From Flavobacterium sp. xlx-214 (GTDB lineage Bacteria; Bacteroidota; Bacteroidia; Flavobacteriales; Flavobacteriaceae): 64,000 nt of DNA. The notes beneath the pieces are model-generated. The model saw nothing but the letters and a program-made list of their open reading frames with translations. It searched no databases and had not been told where the DNA came from. The first letter of the stretch is position 1; every line of letters starts with the position of its first letter. The position numbers and the translations under genes are program-made. The stretch lies in NCBI RefSeq assembly GCF_013874595.1, contig NZ_CP059431.1, positions 2,232,001-2,296,000 of the forward strand, in the 5' to 3' direction. Of this stretch, positions 54,353 through 62,020 are shown in pieces.

Positions 54353-54937
54353 ATGAGCTTCATATCAGAATCACAATTAGCAAATTATAGAAGTAGAACT
54401 AAGGCATTTTCTGCTGACAATATAGTTTCATTAAATGAAAGTTATTCGAGAGACCAGAACCGTCCAATGATTTTTCTATCTCATAAGCATGATGAACATT
54501 CTATTTTACAAGATGTAATTGCATTTCTAAAAAAAGAAGGTGTTGATGTATATGTAGATTGGATGGATCCATCAATGCCCGCATACACTAATGCAAAAAC
54601 AGCTCATAAACTTAAAAATAAAATCAAAGTTTCTGATAAGTTTATATTACTGGCTACACCAGGAGCTATAAATTCAAAATGGTGCAATTGGGAGTTAGGG
54701 CTAGGTGATGCAGAAAAATACATCAGAAATATTGCTTTGTTTCCCATAAATAAGGATCACGAAACTTTTAAAGGATCAGAGTATTTAGCAATTTATCCAC
54801 GGATTGAATATCAAGATGGTACAACAAAATATTCAGGAGGGGCATATATTTCGAAAGGATACTATGTGTTTTATCCTGCTGACGAAAATGGAAGTAGTAG
54901 ACTTTTTCCATTAAAAGATTGGTTAAAATCAAAATAA
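54353..54937 (+). CDS. TIR-domain protein 5
   Basis: 194 residues. A polar N terminus (1-37) precedes PMIFLSHKHDEHS, DVYVDWMDPSMP, KFILLATPGAINSKWCNWELG with Glu114. This WC..EL pattern is canonical for NADase TIRs. The start is 1 bp after the previous stop. Ends the run of five tightly packed genes; a 115-bp gap follows before the Roco gene. Confidence 0.8.
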   Translation: MSFISESQLANYRSRTKAFSADNIVSLNESYSRDQNRPMIFLSHKHDEHSILQDVIAFLKKEGVDVYVDWMDPSMPAYTNAKTAHKLKNKIKVSDKFILLATPGAINSKWCNWELGLGDAEKYIRNIALFPINKDHETFKGSEYLAIYPRIEYQDGTTKYSGGAYISKGYYVFYPADENGSSRLFPLKDWLKSK

Positions 54938-54990
54938 TACCGACGAAAAAGGCATTAATAAATCAATCAAAATTAAGTTACTATTCTAGA

Positions 54991-55015
54991 TTAAGATATT
55001 GAGATCGAATCTTAA
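54991..55015. promoter_or_regulatory. Inverted repeat before the Roco gene
   Basis: TTAAGAT / ATCTTAA perfect arms with an 11-nt loop, followed by CTACTTTTTATT. It could be a weak terminator of the TIR operon or an operator for the next gene. Confidence 0.35.
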
Positions 55016-55052
55016 CTACTTTTTATTAATGGAGATTAATTGTAAAAAAAGA

Positions 55053-58000
55053 ATGAGTAGAGTAATAAGAATAAATAAAGTGTTAAGAGAATTAAATATA
55101 TCTCTTGATAGAGCTGTTGAGTTTTTGAAAGCCAAAGGTTATGAAATAGAAGTGTCACCTAATGCTAAAATTAGTACTGAGGAATATGAGATTTTGAATG
55201 AAAAATTTTCTATTGATAATACAAAAAAAAAATCTGATGTATTAAATGAAGAAAAGTACAGAGAGAAGGAATTACTACGAAAAGAGCGTGAATTAGGGAA
55301 GCAAAATAGTATAAATAAACCCAATGAAATATTATTGCTTGAAAACAAATTTTCTATTAAGATAATAAATCGCCAAATTAGAGAAGTAAATGAAGATACT
55401 AATTTTAACTATTTTGTTTTAGATTCAGAAGGAAATATCATCCAACTTAAATTAGACATAATAATACTAAACAAAAAAACTCTATTAACAAAAGGCAAAA
55501 ATAGTGGACTTAGTTTTTATGAGATTTTAAGTTCATTTGTAGATCTTAAAAATTTAGAATTGAATTTTGATAATTTAAATAATATAAACGATTTTTTTGA
55601 TTTTTCTTTTCTTTTGAGATTAGGTAACTTAAAACATTTATCTATTTCCAATGGAAAAATACATGATTTAACTAGCTTATCTAATATGTTTAGTCTTGAA
55701 TCTTTAAGTTTAGAACGTAATGAAATAGTAGATATTTCTCCATTAGCTAACTTAATAAATATAACTCAGCTAAATCTTACACAAAATAGTATTGAAAATA
55801 TAGATGTTTTAGAAAAATTAAAAGCTCTTTCCTACTTAGATTTATCTTCAAATAAAATTGAACAAATTGATAAATTGAGTGAATTTAAAACTTTCAAGTA
55901 TTTAAATTTAACTAATAATTTAATCTCTGACCTTACTGCCTTAAGTTCTTTGGTAATTGACAATCTAATCTTAGTTAAAAATAATTTATTTGACTTAACC
56001 CCTATATACAATTCAATTTTAAAAGAAAAAATTAAAAATATTAATCTTGAAGAAAACTTAATATTTTACCCACCTTTAGAGGTTGTAGAGAAGGGATTGA
56101 CTGAAATGAGAAGGTGGATTAGAAAATCCTTTACTGTTGCTAAACAAAAAATTTCTGAATTCAAGAAAAGTAATTCTACCATTTTAAATTTACAAAATTG
56201 TGGACTTACTGACTTAAGCTTTTTACCTGAATTGTTTAATGATACTGAAAAATTAGAGAAACTTATATTAAGCAATGAATACGCAACTCTTGATGATAAT
56301 GGGAATTGGCACAATAACGAAAGGAAGGGCTTTTATTCTAATAATATAGTTAATTTATCCACTGACTTCATAAAACTTATTAACTTAAAAGAATTATATA
56401 TTGGTGGAGATTGGAATAAGGGAGATCGTTGGAATAAGTGGAGAATAAAAGATGTTTCATTTTTGTCAGAATTGAAAAAATTAGAAATAGTTAATATAAG
56501 CAACAATAATATTGAATATGTTCCTAATCTAAACAAGCTTATAAATTTAAAGATCTTATTTGCAAATAATAATTTTATCAAGAATATTGAGATATTAGGT
56601 GAATTTGATAGTTTACATGAATTGTATCTAAGTAATAACCTAATAGAAGATGTTGAATTTTTAAAAGATTTAAAATCAATAAAAACTATAGATTTACACT
56701 CAAACAATATAAAAGATTTAAAACCACTAATACCAATCATAAAAAAAATTGGAATAGATTATTCTAAGTGGAAAGCTAACACTATTAGTATTTCAGAAAA
56801 CCCATTAGATCAAACATTAATCAATATTTTAAATACCCACAAGGAATCGAATTCTCGTGAATTAGATGATTATTTTGACAGACTCATTCAAGGGGATTCA
56901 ATTGTAGTTAAAAGAATAAAATTAATCTTACTTGGTAATACTCAAGCAGGGAAAACTACATTAGCAGACATTCTAGCAAAAACGAAGAAAGCTAATGGGG
57001 ATTCAACTCACGGAATAAACTTTTTCAAATTTAAGGTCGGTGAAATTGATGTAAATGGTTATGACTTCGGTGGACAAGATTATTATCATAATACACACCA
57101 TTCTTTTTTTGATGATAAATCACTATACTTTGTGATATGGGGAAATGGTCAAAATAATAAATTGAAGTTAAATAATAGAAATGAAGTATTATTTCCAATC
57201 AATTATTGGCTTGGGAGTTTAAATAAGTATGCATATAAGTTCACTCTCACATTTTTCTTTGAAAATCTTTTGAATTTTTACAAACTTCATTTAATTAATA
57301 ATGAAGAAATTGATAAAGTTATTGAAGTACTAGAAATAAAATATAAAAAAATAAAAAATGAATCTAAAGAGCATGAATTTGTAAAGGTTTTGAATAACTC
57401 TTTAGAGGATTATCTTGATGAATTTATAGATTCTTCAACCATTAACTATCGAAACTTGCAACATAAGTTAAGCTCAATTGTGTTTGCTAATATAGCAAAA
57501 ATAGAAAGTCATTTTTCTTTTCAAACATTCTTGATTCAAAATCTAGAAAATAATAAAATATTTTTAAATGAATATCATTTAAAAAATCAGTATGATTTTA
57601 TAAATGATTTTAGTTCATTTAATTTTTTGAGAGATAAGGTTGTTTTAAAGAAGTTTATAGATGAAATATGTAAGGAATTCGTTAAAGAATCTAGAGTTTT
57701 AAACATTGATAATAAAATTTCAAAATTATTTGATAAAAATAAAGTAAAGGTTATCTTATCGATTGATGAAGTAAAAAATCTTGATAGTAGTATTAATAAT
57801 TACGATTCAGAAAGGATAAACTCGCTATTAAATAGTTTACATGGAATATTATCTTGTTTTTATTTTAAAATAACTACTGAATTAAAAATCAGAATATCAA
57901 ATAGTAGTCTAGATGATATTGTAATTATTGATTTGGAAAAATTTACTGAATGGATATACCAAATATTAAATCAAGAGGAGTTTTTAAACAAAAGAGAAGG

Positions 58001-59207
58001 TTATTTTTCAAAAAAAGAAGCTCTTGAATGGTTAAATGATGATAATGCAAAAAAAAATGTTGAGTACATACTTGCATTTATGTTACAAAATAAATTAATT
58101 TTTAAGATGAAAGAAGATGACCGTTTTTTTTCACCTAATTATTTAAATAATATACAAACTCAAGCGGAAAAATTATTTTTAGAAAACTTTGAAATTCCCA
58201 TAGTTAAGTATATTTTTAATGAGTATTTTCATACGTCAATTCTTTCAGAAATTATCAATAAATACTTTGATCAATTAGTTTTAGAGGATACTAAAAAGCA
58301 TTATGTATTATGGAAAAATAAACTTATCCTGTATGAAGATGTAAATTCAAATTCAAATCAATTAGTTTATATATCTTTTCAAATAAATGAAAAATCACCT
58401 GCTATTTTTATTAGTAAATATAATAATTTAGTCAGTGATTCATTTATTTTAGAATTATGTGAATTTATTGAAAGTGTAATAAAAAGTTATGATTATGAAA
58501 AATTGGTTAAAAGTACTTACGATAATTACATACCTTATGTTTTATTAAACAACATTAATGAAACTGAAAATAAGAATAAAAGTAATTTTTTAGTTTACGA
58601 GGGAATAATTTATAAAAGATCTGATTTTAAAATGTTTCTAAATGATAAAGATCTATATCCTATGAAAAAAGTATGTATATCTTACTCTAAGGAAGATTTA
58701 AGTCTTGTAAATAAATTCAAAGATTATTTAGTTCCTTTATGTGATGATGGTTTAATAGAAGATCCTTGGTATTGTACGGATTTAATTGCTGGTGAAGCTT
58801 GGAATGAAAAAATAACTCAAAAATTTAATGAAGCTGATATTATCTTTTTTATGGTCAGTGAAAATCTAATGAAAACTAAATATGTAAAAGAAGTTGAAAT
58901 AAAAAAGGCTATTGATAGGTGGAATTATGATAATAGTTCTGTGAAAATTGTTCCAATTATTCTAGAATATTATCATTGGAGTAGAGAAGGAAAATATAAT
59001 TTAGCTCATTTTACAGCTTTACCATATGCGACGAAACCTATTAAAGATTTTAAAGACCAAAAGATGGGGTGGTTTATTGTAGTTGATGCCATAAAAATGA
59101 TGTTGATTGAAAATCCTGAGAAAGCTACATATAGTAAAGAAGTTTTAAAAATATTAGAACGTATTGTTGAAAGTAAGGTAGATAACAACTATATTGATCG
59201 AATTTAA
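55053..59207 (+). CDS. IF2N-LRR-Roc-COR-TIR protein (Roco family)
   Basis: 1384 residues from ATG 55053, chosen because the domain VIRINKVLRELNIS starts there; ATG 55029 and TTG 54999 lie upstream. Order: IF-2 N-terminal-like DNA/RNA-binding fold (1-45), linker, about 15 leucine-rich repeats (180-610, for example LNLTQNSIENIDVL), Roc GTPase with Walker A GNTQAGKT (628-635) and switch DFGGQDYYH, a COR-like region (to about 1150) and a TIR domain from Lys1205 (VCISYSKED), with Glu1282. No clear NKxD base motif was found. An immune receptor coupling GTPase and NADase is inferred. Confidence 0.82.
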   Translation: MSRVIRINKVLRELNISLDRAVEFLKAKGYEIEVSPNAKISTEEYEILNEKFSIDNTKKKSDVLNEEKYREKELLRKERELGKQNSINKPNEILLLENKFSIKIINRQIREVNEDTNFNYFVLDSEGNIIQLKLDIIILNKKTLLTKGKNSGLSFYEILSSFVDLKNLELNFDNLNNINDFFDFSFLLRLGNLKHLSISNGKIHDLTSLSNMFSLESLSLERNEIVDISPLANLINITQLNLTQNSIENIDVLEKLKALSYLDLSSNKIEQIDKLSEFKTFKYLNLTNNLISDLTALSSLVIDNLILVKNNLFDLTPIYNSILKEKIKNINLEENLIFYPPLEVVEKGLTEMRRWIRKSFTVAKQKISEFKKSNSTILNLQNCGLTDLSFLPELFNDTEKLEKLILSNEYATLDDNGNWHNNERKGFYSNNIVNLSTDFIKLINLKELYIGGDWNKGDRWNKWRIKDVSFLSELKKLEIVNISNNNIEYVPNLNKLINLKILFANNNFIKNIEILGEFDSLHELYLSNNLIEDVEFLKDLKSIKTIDLHSNNIKDLKPLIPIIKKIGIDYSKWKANTISISENPLDQTLINILNTHKESNSRELDDYFDRLIQGDSIVVKRIKLILLGNTQAGKTTLADILAKTKKANGDSTHGINFFKFKVGEIDVNGYDFGGQDYYHNTHHSFFDDKSLYFVIWGNGQNNKLKLNNRNEVLFPINYWLGSLNKYAYKFTLTFFFENLLNFYKLHLINNEEIDKVIEVLEIKYKKIKNESKEHEFVKVLNNSLEDYLDEFIDSSTINYRNLQHKLSSIVFANIAKIESHFSFQTFLIQNLENNKIFLNEYHLKNQYDFINDFSSFNFLRDKVVLKKFIDEICKEFVKESRVLNIDNKISKLFDKNKVKVILSIDEVKNLDSSINNYDSERINSLLNSLHGILSCFYFKITTELKIRISNSSLDDIVIIDLEKFTEWIYQILNQEEFLNKREGYFSKKEALEWLNDDNAKKNVEYILAFMLQNKLIFKMKEDDRFFSPNYLNNIQTQAEKLFLENFEIPIVKYIFNEYFHTSILSEIINKYFDQLVLEDTKKHYVLWKNKLILYEDVNSNSNQLVYISFQINEKSPAIFISKYNNLVSDSFILELCEFIESVIKSYDYEKLVKSTYDNYIPYVLLNNINETENKNKSNFLVYEGIIYKRSDFKMFLNDKDLYPMKKVCISYSKEDLSLVNKFKDYLVPLCDDGLIEDPWYCTDLIAGEAWNEKITQKFNEADIIFFMVSENLMKTKYVKEVEIKKAIDRWNYDNSSVKIVPIILEYYHWSREGKYNLAHFTALPYATKPIKDFKDQKMGWFIVVDAIKMMLIENPEKATYSKEVLKILERIVESKVDNNYIDRI

Positions 59208-59315
59208 ATGTTTTTATGAAATCTACTGATATAATACAAGATAAAATTAACAACGCACTAATACTTTATATAGGCAAAAAAACATTGTTTTTTAGCTTTA
59301 TATTTATTGTATATC

Positions 59316-59338
59316 TGCCGATAACGGCATGTTTATTT
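59316..59338 (+). terminator. Possible terminator of the defence island
   Basis: TGCCG-ATAA-CGGCA hairpin followed by TGTTTATTTT. The rest of 59208-59474 is AT-rich with one more weak hairpin and no gene. Confidence 0.4.
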
Positions 59339-59474
59339 TAAAACTATGAATTGTATTTCGGTAAGTGAGTTTTCTAAAAAAATAAAATACTCGCTTCACA
59401 TCACAAGATAATCATAAAGCTATTTTAAAATAGAATTTAAGTAGATTTATCTATATTTTTTTAGACAAAAATTT

Positions 59475-59711
59475 ATGAAAACTCCTAATTTATCTTTACT
59501 TAGAAAATCTCTTTTTTGGGATACGGACATTAATAAAATTGATTGGAAGAAGCAATACAAAGCGGTTATTCAACGTGTTTTTGAAAGAGGTAATGAAGAA
59601 GAGAAATTGGAAATCAAAAGATTTTATGGAGATAGTGTGATTAAAAAAGTTTTAACAGAGAATATAAGACAACCTTATACTGTTTATAAAAACAAACCTT
59701 TTGAAGATTAA
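59475..59711 (+). pseudogene. Truncated antitoxin fragment (C-terminal part)
   Basis: 78 residues matching the C-terminal half of the HTH antitoxin at 60119 (shared KTPNLSLLRKSLFWDTDINK-type start, KQY(K/R)AVIQRVFERGN, RQxYT(V/I)Y). The HTH half and the toxin gene are missing. It ends 5 bp before the 19-bp right-end repeat. A decayed copy of the toxin-antitoxin pair at the end of the first element. Confidence 0.75.
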
Positions 59712-59716
59712 TTTCT

Positions 59717-59735
59717 GTACCACTATTGTACAACA
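59717..59735 (+). repeat. Right-end repeat, copy 1
   Basis: GTACCACTATTGTACAACA, identical to 61268-61286. Shares GTACCAC and (inverted) TGTTGTACAA with the int-proximal sites, so probably an integrase arm region. Confidence 0.7.
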
Positions 59736-59776
59736 TATCCTTTGTAAACCCTTATAAATAAAGAGAAGTAAGATAT

Positions 59777-59793
59777 TGTATCGGAAAATAAAT
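59777..59793 (+). other. attR core
   Basis: TGTATCGGAAAATAAAT, 16 of 17 bases identical to the end of mnmE. Marks the right end of the 26-kb element. Confidence 0.75.
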
Positions 59794-59811
59794 ATAGTTT
59801 TCTTTGTTGAT

Positions 59812-59930
59812 ATATACTTTCTTTTAAAAGACTATCAAGTATTTATATTTGATAGTCTTTTTCTTTTTATACTTTTCTTATTGTATTTGTTACTCGATAT
59901 CTACCACATAAAAAACATGTCGTGCAAACG
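59812..59930 (+). repeat. Diverged copy of the element's left end, with terminator
   Basis: Aligns with 33783-33903 over its length. Contains the GACTATCAA / TTGATAGTC hairpin (59830-59857) plus T tract. The remaining stretch up to 60092 shows no gene. Confidence 0.65.
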
Positions 59931-60092
59931 TTCTATATTCTGATGAAGTTTTTTTTGCAAACCAATTTAGAAATTTAGTATACTCCCTAAAAATCATAAG
60001 TTAGTAAAAGAGTTACTTTTAGTGTAATTGATGAATTGCAAAAAAAGGATACAATAAGAAGCTTTTACTTTAATAACAATTTTTATTACATA

Positions 60093-60114
60093 TAAACAAA
60101 AATGTTTACATTTG
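60093..60114 (+). promoter_or_regulatory. Promoter and operator of the toxin-antitoxin pair
   Basis: Perfect palindrome TAAACA-AAAA-TGTTTA (60093-60108) overlaps the -7 element TACATTTG (60107-60114), 5 bp before the antitoxin ATG. This is the expected layout for autorepression by a HigA-type antitoxin. Confidence 0.6.
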
Positions 60115-60118
60115 TATT

Positions 60119-60619
60119 ATGAATACAGTGATAGTGAAATATAAAGGAATACATCCAGGAATTGTTTTGAATCGATTATTAGATAAAATGCATATTTCTC
60201 AAAGACCTTTTGCTCTAATGATTGGTGAATATCCACAGACTCTTAATGCTATAACAAAAGGGCGTAGAAAATTAAATACAGCTTTAGCTTTAAAAATTGA
60301 AAAACAATTGGAACTGCAAGAAGGAACACTTGCTCTTCTACAAACTTATTTTGATATTGAAGAAGAAAAGCGAAAAGCTTCGTTGTCTAAAACTCCTAAT
60401 TTATTGTTACTTAGAAAATCTCTTTTTTGGGATACAGACATTAATAAAATTGATTGGGATAAGCAATACAGAGCGGTTATTCAACGTGTTTTTGAGAGGG
60501 GAAATGACATAGAGAAAAATGAAGTGAAAAGATTTTACGGAAAATCTAAAATAGATAAAGTTTTGGCTCTTAATAAAAGACAATCTTACACTATATACAG
60601 AAACCAACAAACCTCATAA
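60119..60619 (+). CDS. HTH antitoxin, HigA/XRE type
   Basis: 166 residues. XRE-family HTH at about 8-65 (HPGIVLNRLLDKMHISQRPFA, TLNAITKGRRKLN) as in HigA antitoxins, followed by a C-terminal domain specific to this pair. It should neutralise the toxin encoded next and repress the operon at the palindrome upstream. Its stop overlaps the toxin start by one base. Confidence 0.82.
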   Translation: MNTVIVKYKGIHPGIVLNRLLDKMHISQRPFALMIGEYPQTLNAITKGRRKLNTALALKIEKQLELQEGTLALLQTYFDIEEEKRKASLSKTPNLLLLRKSLFWDTDINKIDWDKQYRAVIQRVFERGNDIEKNEVKRFYGKSKIDKVLALNKRQSYTIYRNQQTS

Positions 60620-61251
60620 TGCTTTTTTATAATACAGTAAACGATATTCTTAAAAAGAGTCTTTACACTATCATGAAGGCTCCAATATTCAAGGATTTTA
60701 GATTGGTAGGCGGAACTGCATTAAGTTTACAAATAGGACATCGAGAATCTGTAGATATCAATTTATTTACTGATTCTGAATACGGAACTATTGATTTTCA
60801 ATTAATAGAATCATATTTAAAAGAAACCTTTAATTATGTTGATTTTTTAGATATCCCGCCTGCTTTCGGTCGCTCATATTTTATTGGTGATTCAAAAGAT
60901 GATAATGTTAAACTTGATGTTTTTTATACAGATTCATTTATTCAACAGCCAATTGAGGTTGATGGGGTAAGAATGGCTACAATTGAAGAAATTATAGCAA
61001 TGAAAGTTGATGTTGTTCAGCGAGGTGGGCGTAAGAAAGATTTTTGGGATCTACATGCATTAATTGGAGAATACAATATAAATAATATGCTAGCATTACA
61101 TGAAATGCGTTATCCATATACTCATGATGCCGATACTATAAAACAAAACTTCATAGATTTTAACTTAGCAGATGACGATTTTGATCCTATTTGCTTTAAA
61201 GGAAAGTATTGGGTTTTTATAAAAGAAGATTTTGAAGATTTTTTAAAATAA
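60619..61251 (+). CDS. AbiEii/nucleotidyltransferase-like toxin
   Basis: 210 residues of the AbiEii/MenT nucleotidyltransferase family, toxins that modify tRNA or other targets. Core motif RLVGGTALSLQIGHRESVDI then NLF, EEIIAMK, and RKKDFWDLHAL are present. The usual DxD metal pair reads DIN here, so one aspartate is replaced. Paired with a HigA-like antitoxin rather than the AbiEi type. Probably stabilises the element or blocks phage. Confidence 0.8.
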   Translation: MLFYNTVNDILKKSLYTIMKAPIFKDFRLVGGTALSLQIGHRESVDINLFTDSEYGTIDFQLIESYLKETFNYVDFLDIPPAFGRSYFIGDSKDDNVKLDVFYTDSFIQQPIEVDGVRMATIEEIIAMKVDVVQRGGRKKDFWDLHALIGEYNINNMLALHEMRYPYTHDADTIKQNFIDFNLADDDFDPICFKGKYWVFIKEDFEDFLK

Positions 61252-61267
61252 CTTTCAATTAATTTTA

Positions 61268-61286
61268 GTACCACTATTGTACAACA
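61268..61286 (+). repeat. Right-end repeat, copy 2
   Basis: GTACCACTATTGTACAACA, identical to 59717-59735. It ends 5 bp before the stop of the response regulator gene, marking the likely boundary with the chromosome. Confidence 0.7.
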
Positions 61287-61290
61287 CTTT

Positions 61291-62016
61291 TTATTTCCCA
61301 AGAACTATCTTCAATTTTTGATACAATTCTTGACGATAACTCAAGCCAATTGGGATGCTTTTGGTGTTGTTTAAAATAATAACATGTTGCTCCACATAAT
61401 TAATTTGATTGATGTTCACGAAAAACGATTTGTGAACTCTGCAGATGTAATCCAATTGAGCGAAAGTTTCTTCAATAGAGTTCATAGTGGTGTGAAGAAT
61501 AAGTTTATCCGTTTTTGTGAACAAGCTTACGTAATTGCCCATTCCTTCGATGTAAAGAACTTCGGATGGAATAATTTTGACTAACTTCTTTTCGCTTTTA
61601 ATGAAAAAACTTTCATCTTTTTGTTCCTGAGTTTCTATTGGCTTGGGTGCTTCTTTTTTTAGAATTTGACTTGCTTTTTGAATACTTCTAGAAAACCTTT
61701 CCAAAGAAATTGGTTTTAATAAATAATCAATTGCATTTTGATTAAAAGCTTCTACAGCATATTGGTTGTAAGCAGTTGTATAAATTATCGCAGGTGGATT
61801 ATTCACCATTTTCGTAAAATCGGTGCCGTTAATTTCGGGCATATTGATGTCCAAAAACACCAAATCGATTTCGTGGTTTTTATTTAGAAATGAAACCAAT
61901 TCAATAACGTTGTTGCAAACGCCTTTCAATTCTAAAACATCAAATTTTGAGATGTGATGCGTCAAAACTTCCTGCGCCAAACGCTCATCATCTACAATTA
62001 CACAATTAATTTTCAT
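61291..62016 (-). CDS. LytTR-family response regulator
   Basis: 241 residues: receiver domain (1-120) with phospho-acceptor Asp56 (VFLDINMPEING) and acidic pair DD at 9-10, then a LytTR DNA-binding domain (about 140-238) containing LYIEGMGNYVSLFT and CRVHKSFFVNINQI. It acts with the kinase encoded 4 bp upstream. Likely target is the pair of repeats at 63172. Confidence 0.92.
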   Translation of the reverse strand: MKINCVIVDDERLAQEVLTHHISKFDVLELKGVCNNVIELVSFLNKNHEIDLVFLDINMPEINGTDFTKMVNNPPAIIYTTAYNQYAVEAFNQNAIDYLLKPISLERFSRSIQKASQILKKEAPKPIETQEQKDESFFIKSEKKLVKIIPSEVLYIEGMGNYVSLFTKTDKLILHTTMNSIEETFAQLDYICRVHKSFFVNINQINYVEQHVIILNNTKSIPIGLSYRQELYQKLKIVLGK

Positions 62017-62020
62017 GATT

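Larger units (their letters stand above)
33749..59793. mobile_element. Integrated mobilizable element in the 3' end of mnmE, about 26 kb
   Basis: Bounded by 17-bp near-perfect direct repeats, one being the last codons of mnmE. It holds an integrase and excisionase-like protein at the left, a replication module with iterons, a mobilization module (candidate oriT, MobC, relaxase), small cargo genes and a large defence island. No conjugative transfer (TraG/VirB) genes are present, so it would need a helper: an integrative mobilizable element. mnmE/trmE is an established integration hot spot in other bacteria (for example SGI1-type islands). Confidence 0.85.
59777..61286. mobile_element. Remnant of a second, tandem element
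   Basis: Begins with a core site and a roughly 130-bp copy of the first element's left end (TATACTTTCTTTTAA, the hairpin, TTGTTAC, TACCACAT, GTGCAAACG) but the integrase gene is gone. It ends with an intact toxin-antitoxin pair and the right-end repeat. No second core site was found beyond it. Best read as a deleted relative inserted in tandem. Confidence 0.6.

Noticed and set aside
50524..54937. Calling the TIR/SLOG genes a standard Thoeris system
   Set aside because: No ThsA (Sir2-SLOG) or membrane-Macro effector is present, and the number and variety of TIR genes is unusual.
54999..55052. TTG start giving 18 extra residues on the Roco protein
   Set aside because: The IF-2-like domain starts exactly at ATG 55053, and the extension overlaps an inverted repeat.
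56066..56740. Minus-strand frames inside the Roco gene
   Set aside because: Compositional shadows of leucine-rich repeats in AT-rich DNA; no independent features.
33749..59793. The element as a prophage
   Set aside because: No capsid, terminase, portal or tail genes; relaxase and MobC point to a mobilizable element.
33749..59793. The element as a self-transmissible conjugative element
   Set aside because: No coupling protein or type IV secretion genes were seen.
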